17,465 nt of DNA. Origin: Iamia sp035575815 (lineage in GTDB: Bacteria; Actinomycetota; Acidimicrobiia; Acidimicrobiales; Iamiaceae). Each line of letters starts with the position of its first letter. The first letter of the stretch is position 1. The translations under genes and the position numbers were made by a program. The stretch spans positions 1-17,465 of the forward strand of contig NZ_DATLXO010000035.1 of assembly GCF_035575815.1 (NCBI RefSeq), read 5' to 3'. Of the stretch, positions 5,706-17,465 are shown in pieces. The notes under the pieces are model-generated. The model saw only the letters and a list, made by a program, of their open reading frames with translations, was not told where the DNA came from and searched no databases.

Positions 5706-5760
5706 GCGCGGAACTTCTGAGGGCCGGCGTGCGAGCCGGTCCGGCACCATGGCGCGCGGG

Positions 5761-5790
5761 TTGCTCCCCGGGCACGTCGACCCCTAGTGT
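5761..5790 (+). promoter_or_regulatory. Candidate rpoBC promoter P2
   Basis: TTGCTC (5761-5766) and TAGTGT (5785-5790) are spaced 18 bases apart. The start would be near 5797, about 100 bases before rpoB. It is weaker than P1 in the -35 box. Two tandem promoters before rpoB would suit a gene needing growth-rate control. The rest of the gap (5791-5887) shows nothing clear until the ribosome binding site. Confidence 0.45.
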
Positions 5791-5899
5791 GGTCTGTTGC
5801 CGTGACTGCTCGCCTCGATCCCCTCTCCTCCGGCCTGGGAATCGTGGGCACCAGTGCGGCCATCGTCGCGTGATCGCCCCGCCATCCGAGGAGACGTCC

Positions 5900-9553
<3,654 letters not shown>

Positions 9554-9629
9554 TCTCGATCACCACCCTCCCGCTGCCCCCCACCACACTGCTGCCCGCC
9601 GGTCTCGGCGGGGAAAGGACCTCCTGCTG

Positions 9630-13655
<4,026 letters not shown>

Positions 13656-13670
13656 ACCCGGCCCTCCACT

Positions 13671-13706
13671 GCGACGAGGGCGTCCCTCCGGGGGCGCCCT
13701 CGTCGC
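13671..13706 (+). terminator. Strong hairpin terminator after rpoC
   Basis: GCGACGAGGGCG (13671-13682) and CGCCCTCGTCGC (13695-13706) are perfect 12-bp complements. The loop TCCCTCCGGGGG can extend the stem by four more pairs (one T-G) to a TCCG tetraloop of the stable UNCG type. It begins 15 bases after the rpoC stop. No T run follows, which is common for GC-rich terminators, and a promoter for rpsL lies about 50 bases further on, so it very likely ends the rpoBC transcript. Confidence 0.75.
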
Positions 13707-13756
13707 GTCCCGCCCCGTCCGTGCGACCCAGCCCGACCCCCTCCGGGGGCACGGAG

Positions 13757-13786
13757 TTGATGCGGCCAGGCGGGCGCCCGTAGCAT
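13757..13786 (+). promoter_or_regulatory. Candidate str operon promoter (rpsL-rpsG-fusA-tuf)
   Basis: TTGATG (13757-13762) and TAGCAT (13781-13786) are 18 bases apart, fitting the actinobacterial principal-sigma pattern. Predicted start near 13793 gives a leader of about 60 bases to rpsL. Its position just downstream of the rpoC terminator hairpin supports it. Confidence 0.6.
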
Positions 13787-13854
13787 GGCCGGCCGGCCCG
13801 GTGGCGGATTCGCCCCAGGGCTGCACCCGCCTGAGCACAAGAAGGTTCCCATTC

Positions 13855-14226
13855 GTGCCCACCATCCAGCAGCTGGTCCGCAAGGGTCGGCAGAGCAAGC
13901 CCGCCAAGGGCAAGACGCCGGCTCTGAGGGGCGCGCCCCAGCGGCGTGGTGTGTGCACCCGCGTCTACACCTTCACCCCCAAGAAGCCGAACTCCGCCCT
14001 GCGGAAGGTGGCGCGCGTGCGTCTCACCAGCGGCGTCGAGATCACCGCGTACATCCCCGGTGAGGGCCACAACCTGCAGGAGCACTCCATGGTCCTCGTG
14101 CGCGGAGGCCGGGTCCGCGACCTCCCCGGCGTCCGCTACAAGGTCGTCCGGGGCACCCTCGACGCCTCCGGCGTCAAGGACCGCAAGCAAGCGCGCAGCC
14201 TCTACGGCGCCAAGAAGGGCGGTTGA
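13855..14226 (+). CDS. rpsL: 30S ribosomal protein S12
   Basis: A 123-residue protein at the decoding centre that controls accuracy and binds near the streptomycin site. GTG 13855 (MPTIQQLVRKGR) has AGAAGG (13840-13845) 9 bases upstream; the longer upstream reading overlaps the promoter and terminator. Conserved segments are TPKKPNSALRKVARVRLT (K43 intact), AYIPGEGHNLQEHS and the C-terminal VKDRKQARSLYGAKK. The loop usually reading GGRVKDLPGVRY is here GGRVRDLPGVRY, with R88 encoded by CGC at 14116-14118. K88R (K87R in E. coli numbering) is a known streptomycin-resistance change. It is the first gene of the str operon, followed by a 195-base repeat-filled gap before rpsG. Confidence 0.98.
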   Translation: MPTIQQLVRKGRQSKPAKGKTPALRGAPQRRGVCTRVYTFTPKKPNSALRKVARVRLTSGVEITAYIPGEGHNLQEHSMVLVRGGRVRDLPGVRYKVVRGTLDASGVKDRKQARSLYGAKKGG

Positions 14227-14231
14227 ACCCG

Positions 14232-14420
14232 TGAGCGAGCGCAGCGAGCGAACCATGGGCACGGCGCCCTCGCCACGAAGTGGCGCTCTCTCGGCCGGCA
14301 ACCGTGACGTGAAGGAGAACCTCTTGCTGAGCGAGCGCAGCGAGCGAACCATGGGCACGGCGCCCTCGCCACGAAGTGGCGCTGTGTCGGCCGGCAACCG
14401 TGACGTCAAGGAGAACCTCT
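14232..14420 (+). repeat. 96-nt-period tandem duplication filling the rpsL-rpsG gap
   Basis: Two 93-base copies (14232-14324 and 14328-14420) differ at only three positions and are separated by 3 bases. Each copy begins TGAGCGAGCGCAGCGAGCGA, has the hairpin CGCCAC-GAA-GTGGCG (14271-14285 and 14367-14381), and ends with AAGGAGAACCTCT. The second AAGGAG (14408-14413) is the rpsG ribosome binding site; the first (14312-14317) faces a TTG at 14324. One frame is open from GTG 14231, 4 bases after the rpsL stop, to TGA 14420-14422, which overlaps the rpsG ATG. It would give 63 residues made of two 32-residue units starting SERSERTMGTAPSPRSGA. No Shine-Dalgarno precedes GTG 14231, so translation is uncertain. 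The opening motif resembles short dispersed repeats I recall from actinobacterial genomes. Confidence 0.95.
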
Positions 14421-14421
14421 G

Positions 14422-14895
<474 letters not shown>

Positions 14896-14930
14896 GCCCC
14901 GACCCACCGGGCCACGTCTCGGATCGTGAC

Positions 14931-14962
14931 CGACCGGGCCCGGCTCAGCCGCCGCCCGGTCG
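14931..14962 (+). promoter_or_regulatory. Hairpin in the rpsG-fusA gap
   Basis: CGACCGGGC (14931-14939) and GCCCGGTCG (14954-14962) are perfect 9-bp complements. The loop contains a further stem, CGGC-TCA-GCCG (14941-14951), giving about 13 pairs with a small internal loop. It lies 35 bases after the rpsG stop and 79 before fusA. It may attenuate, stabilise or mark a processing point in the str transcript. No T run follows, and no convincing promoter is seen in this gap. Confidence 0.45.
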
Positions 14963-15041
14963 ACGCATGTCCGGACCACCAGACGAACCACCCCCCGCAC
15001 GCCGCCCCCAGGGGCCCCGCCGCCAGAACAGAGACCAAGAG

Positions 15042-17123
15042 ATGGCTGAGAACGTCCCCCTCGAGCACTACCGCAACATCGGGATCATGGCCCACATCGA
15101 CGCGGGCAAGACCACCACGACCGAGCGGATCCTCTACTACACGGGCAAGAGCTACAAGATCGGTGAGGTCCACGAGGGCGCCGCGGTCATGGACCACATG
15201 GCCCAGGAGCAGGAGCGGGGCATCACCATCACCTCCGCCGCCACCACGACCTTCTGGCGCGACCACCGCATCAACATCATCGACACGCCGGGTCACGTCG
15301 ACTTCACCGTCGAGGTCGAGCGCTCGCTCCGCGTGCTCGATGGCGCCGTCGCCGTCTTCGACGGCGTGGCCGGCGTCGAGCCCCAGACCGAGACGGTCTG
15401 GAAGCAGGCCGACAAGTACCACGTGCCCCGCATGTGCTTCGTCAACAAGATGGACCGCCTCGGGGCCGACTTCTTCAAAGCCGTCGACTCGATCCTCGAC
15501 CGCCTCGACGCGACCATCGCCATCGTCCAGCTGCCGATCGGTTCGGAAGGCAACTTCGCCGGGGTGATCGACCTGGTCGAGATGAAGGCCGTCGTCTGGC
15601 ACGACGAAGAGCTCGGCGCCAAGTTCGACACCACCGACATCCCGCCCGAGCTCCAGGAGCAGGCTGACACCTACCGCGAGAAGCTCCTCGACGTCGTCTC
15701 CCAGTACGACGACGTCCTCCTGGAGAAGATCATCGAGGACCAGGAGGTCACCGCGGCCGAGATCCGGGCCGTCATCCGTCAGGCCACGATCCACCACGGT
15801 GTGGTGCCTGTGCTGCTCGGCTCCGCGTTCAAGAACAAGGGGGTCCAGCCCCTGCTCGACGCGGTGGTCGACTACCTGCCCTCGCCGCTCGAGACCCTGC
15901 CGGTGCAAGGGCTCACCATGAAGGGCAACGAGGAGGTCGAGCGCAAGCCGCGCGTCGATGAGCCCTTCGCGGCCCTCGCCTTCAAGATCGTCGCCGACCC
16001 CCACGGCAAGCTCACCTACTTCCGCGTCTACTCGGGTTCGCTCGACAAGGGCGGCACCGTGCTCAACTCCCGCACCTCCAAGAAGGAGCGGGTGGGCCGG
16101 CTGTTGCTCATGCACGCCAACAACCGTGAGGACCTCGACCGCGTGGCCGTGGGTGACATCGTGGCCGGCATCGGCTTCAAGGACACCCGCACCGGCGACA
16201 CGCTGTGCGACGAGAAGGCCGGTGTCGTCCTCGAGCGCCTTGAGTTCCCCGAGCCGGTGATCCACGTCGCCGTCGAGCCCAAGACCAAAGCCGATCAGGA
16301 CAAGATGGGCAAGGCCCTCTACTCCCTCTCCGAGGAGGACCCCACGTTCCAGGTCCGCACCGACGAGGAGACCAACGAGACGGTCATCTCGGGCATGGGC
16401 GAGCTGCACCTCGAGGTGCTCGTCGACCGCATGCTGCGGGAGTTCAACGTCGACGCCACCGTCGGCAAGCCGCAGGTGGCCTACCGCGAGACGATCACCG
16501 AGGACACCGGAAAGGTTGTCTACCGCCACGTCAAGCAGACCGGCGGCACCGGCCAGTTCGCCCACATCGTGATCGAGCTCGGGCCCACCGGTCCCGGCGG
16601 CGGTTACCAGTTCGAGGACAAGATCACCGGCGGCCGCATCCCGCGCGAGTTCATCCCCTCGGTCGATGCCGGCATCCAGGCCGCGATGACCACCGGCGTG
16701 CTCGCCGGGTTCCCGACCGTCGATGTGCGCGCCAAGCTCGTCGACGGCTCGGCCCACGACGTCGACTCCTCGGAGATGGCGTTCAAGATCGCCGGCACCG
16801 CCGGCTTCCGCGAGGCGGCCCGCAAGGCCAAGCCCGTCCTGCTCGAGCCCATCATGGCCGTCGAGGTCGTCACCCCCGACGACTACATGGGTGACGTGAT
16901 CGGCGACCTCTCGTCACGCCGCGGCAAGATCGGCGGCATGGAGCAGCGGGGCAGCAGCCAGGTGGTCACCGCCACCGTGCCCCTGTCGGAGATGTTCGGT
17001 TACGCTACCGACCTGCGTTCGCGGACCCAGGGTCGGGCCACGTACACGATGCAGTTCGACTCCTACCAGCAGACGCCCGCTTCCATCCAGGAAGAGATCG
17101 TCAAGCGCATCCGGGGCGAGTAG
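15042..17123 (+). CDS. fusA: Elongation factor G
   Basis: A 693-residue translational GTPase that moves tRNAs and mRNA through the ribosome and, with RRF, recycles ribosomes. ATG 15042 (MAENVPLEHYRNIGIMAHIDAGKT) is chosen although its Shine-Dalgarno is weak (AGAGACCAAGAG). The in-frame ATG at 14967 would add a Pro/Arg-rich stretch not expected in EF-G. GTPase motifs are AHIDAGKT (17-24), switch I with QERGITITSAATT, DTPGHVDFT, NKMD and GSAFKNKG. Later domains show VAVEPKTKADQDKM, MGELHLEVLVDRM, KQTGGTGQFAHIVIE (domain IV) and RGKIGGMEQRG, FGYATDLRSRTQGRA (domain V). Length is typical. It sits between rpsG and tuf in the standard str order. Confidence 0.98.
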   Translation: MAENVPLEHYRNIGIMAHIDAGKTTTTERILYYTGKSYKIGEVHEGAAVMDHMAQEQERGITITSAATTTFWRDHRINIIDTPGHVDFTVEVERSLRVLDGAVAVFDGVAGVEPQTETVWKQADKYHVPRMCFVNKMDRLGADFFKAVDSILDRLDATIAIVQLPIGSEGNFAGVIDLVEMKAVVWHDEELGAKFDTTDIPPELQEQADTYREKLLDVVSQYDDVLLEKIIEDQEVTAAEIRAVIRQATIHHGVVPVLLGSAFKNKGVQPLLDAVVDYLPSPLETLPVQGLTMKGNEEVERKPRVDEPFAALAFKIVADPHGKLTYFRVYSGSLDKGGTVLNSRTSKKERVGRLLLMHANNREDLDRVAVGDIVAGIGFKDTRTGDTLCDEKAGVVLERLEFPEPVIHVAVEPKTKADQDKMGKALYSLSEEDPTFQVRTDEETNETVISGMGELHLEVLVDRMLREFNVDATVGKPQVAYRETITEDTGKVVYRHVKQTGGTGQFAHIVIELGPTGPGGGYQFEDKITGGRIPREFIPSVDAGIQAAMTTGVLAGFPTVDVRAKLVDGSAHDVDSSEMAFKIAGTAGFREAARKAKPVLLEPIMAVEVVTPDDYMGDVIGDLSSRRGKIGGMEQRGSSQVVTATVPLSEMFGYATDLRSRTQGRATYTMQFDSYQQTPASIQEEIVKRIRGE

Positions 17124-17133
17124 CCCCACCCAC

Positions 17134-17175
17134 GGGGCCCGCGCCCCTGGTTCTTCCGCCGGGGCGGCGCCCCGG
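17134..17175 (+). promoter_or_regulatory. Two consecutive hairpins in the fusA-tuf gap
   Basis: GGGGC (17134-17138) pairs with GCCCC (17143-17147), then CCGGGGC (17159-17165) pairs perfectly with GCCCCGG (17169-17175) around GGC. The 98-base gap has no -35/-10 pair I trust. The hairpins could attenuate or protect the tuf segment of the str transcript. AAGGAG (17206-17211) is the tuf ribosome binding site. Confidence 0.4.
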
Positions 17176-17221
17176 TCCACGTCCACCACCGCACAGAATC
17201 GTTTCAAGGAGCAATGCACCC

Positions 17222-17465
17222 ATGGCCAAGCAGAAGTTCGAGCGGAACAAGCCGCATCTGAACATCGGGACGATGGGTCACATCGATCACGGCAAGACGA
17301 CGTTGACCGCCGCGATCACCAAGGCGTTGCATGAGGCGGATTCGACGACGGCGTTCACGCCGTTCGACATGATCGACAAGGCTCCGGAGGAGCGTCAGCG
17401 GGGGATCACGATCAACATCTCTCATGTGGAGTATGAGACGGCGAATCGTCATTACGCTCATGTGG
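17222..17465 (+). CDS. tuf: Elongation factor Tu, 5' end only (partial)
   Basis: The first 81 codons of EF-Tu, running off the window end. ATG 17222 follows AAGGAG (17206-17211) by 10 bases; an out-of-frame ATG at 17214 lies between them. The P-loop is GHIDHGKT at residues 19-26 and the switch I region ends in PEERQRGITI (55-64), followed by the conserved HVEYET. The position after fusA is the classic str-operon tuf. Codon use is distinct from its neighbours: five of seven histidines are CAT, and TTG, TAT, AAT, CGT, TCT and ACG are frequent, while fusA uses CAC at every histidine I checked. Whether it is identical to the copy ending at 141 cannot be judged, because the two fragments do not overlap. 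Confidence 0.97.
   Translation, partial: MAKQKFERNKPHLNIGTMGHIDHGKTTLTAAITKALHEADSTTAFTPFDMIDKAPEERQRGITINISHVEYETANRHYAHV

Noticed and set aside
5729..5899. An upstream in-frame extension of rpoB
   Set aside because: It covers a promoter candidate and gives a non-conserved sequence; TTG 5900 has a well-placed GAGGAG.
14232..14420. CRISPR-like reading of the rpsL-rpsG repeats
   Set aside because: There are only two long copies with a 3-base separator, so no repeat-spacer pattern; the copies carry the rpsG ribosome binding site.
14967..15041. An upstream in-frame start that would add 25 residues to EF-G
   Set aside because: The added stretch is Pro/Arg-rich, lacks a Shine-Dalgarno and is not expected in EF-G; ATG 15042 gives the family-typical N-terminus.

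Overview
The window is a stretch of bacterial housekeeping chromosome, about 17.5 kb, GC-rich, with every gene on the + strand. It joins two classic clusters for translation and transcription: secE-nusG-rplKAJL-rpoBC and the str operon rpsL-rpsG-fusA-tuf. The organism is very probably a high-GC actinobacterium. The evidence is the C/G-ending codon use, the actinobacterial style of RpoB, RpoC, EF-G and NusG (acidic N-terminal extension), GTG/TTG starts, and TTGNNN-N17/18-TANNNT promoters. SecE beginning MAMNREQKRM and the overall order suggest class Acidimicrobiia; that placement is inference, not proof.

Layout: the 3' end of one tuf (EF-Tu) gene (1-141), then rpmG (L33), an ECF sigma factor with a zinc-binding membrane anti-sigma factor (422-1448), tRNA-Trp(CCA) (1537-1609), secE, nusG, rplK, rplA, rplJ and rplL. 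After a 290-base gap holding two promoter-like sites come rpoB and rpoC. A strong hairpin terminator and a new promoter follow, then rpsL, rpsG, fusA and the 5' end of a second tuf gene (17222 to the end). The arrangement tuf-rpmG-tRNA-Trp-secE-nusG is an old one, also known from Thermus.

Together these genes make core RNA polymerase, the elongation factor NusG, part of the protein export channel, the L1/L11/L10/L12 stalk of the large ribosomal subunit, the decoding-centre proteins S12 and S7, and the elongation factors EF-G and EF-Tu. No gene gap exceeds 300 bases, but several gaps are structured.

I see no phage, insertion sequence, CRISPR array or obviously undescribed multi-gene system. 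The points worth a second look are: (1) a 96-nt tandem duplication filling the rpsL-rpsG gap, which carries a duplicated Shine-Dalgarno sequence and forms a 63-codon open frame fitted between the two genes; (2) arginine at S12 position 88, the residue of a known streptomycin-resistance substitution; (3) tandem repeats between rplK and rplA; (4) a glycine-rich, lengthened RpoC trigger-loop tip; (5) a sigma/anti-sigma pair inside the ribosomal cluster; (6) two tuf genes bracketing the window, with codon use unlike their neighbours.
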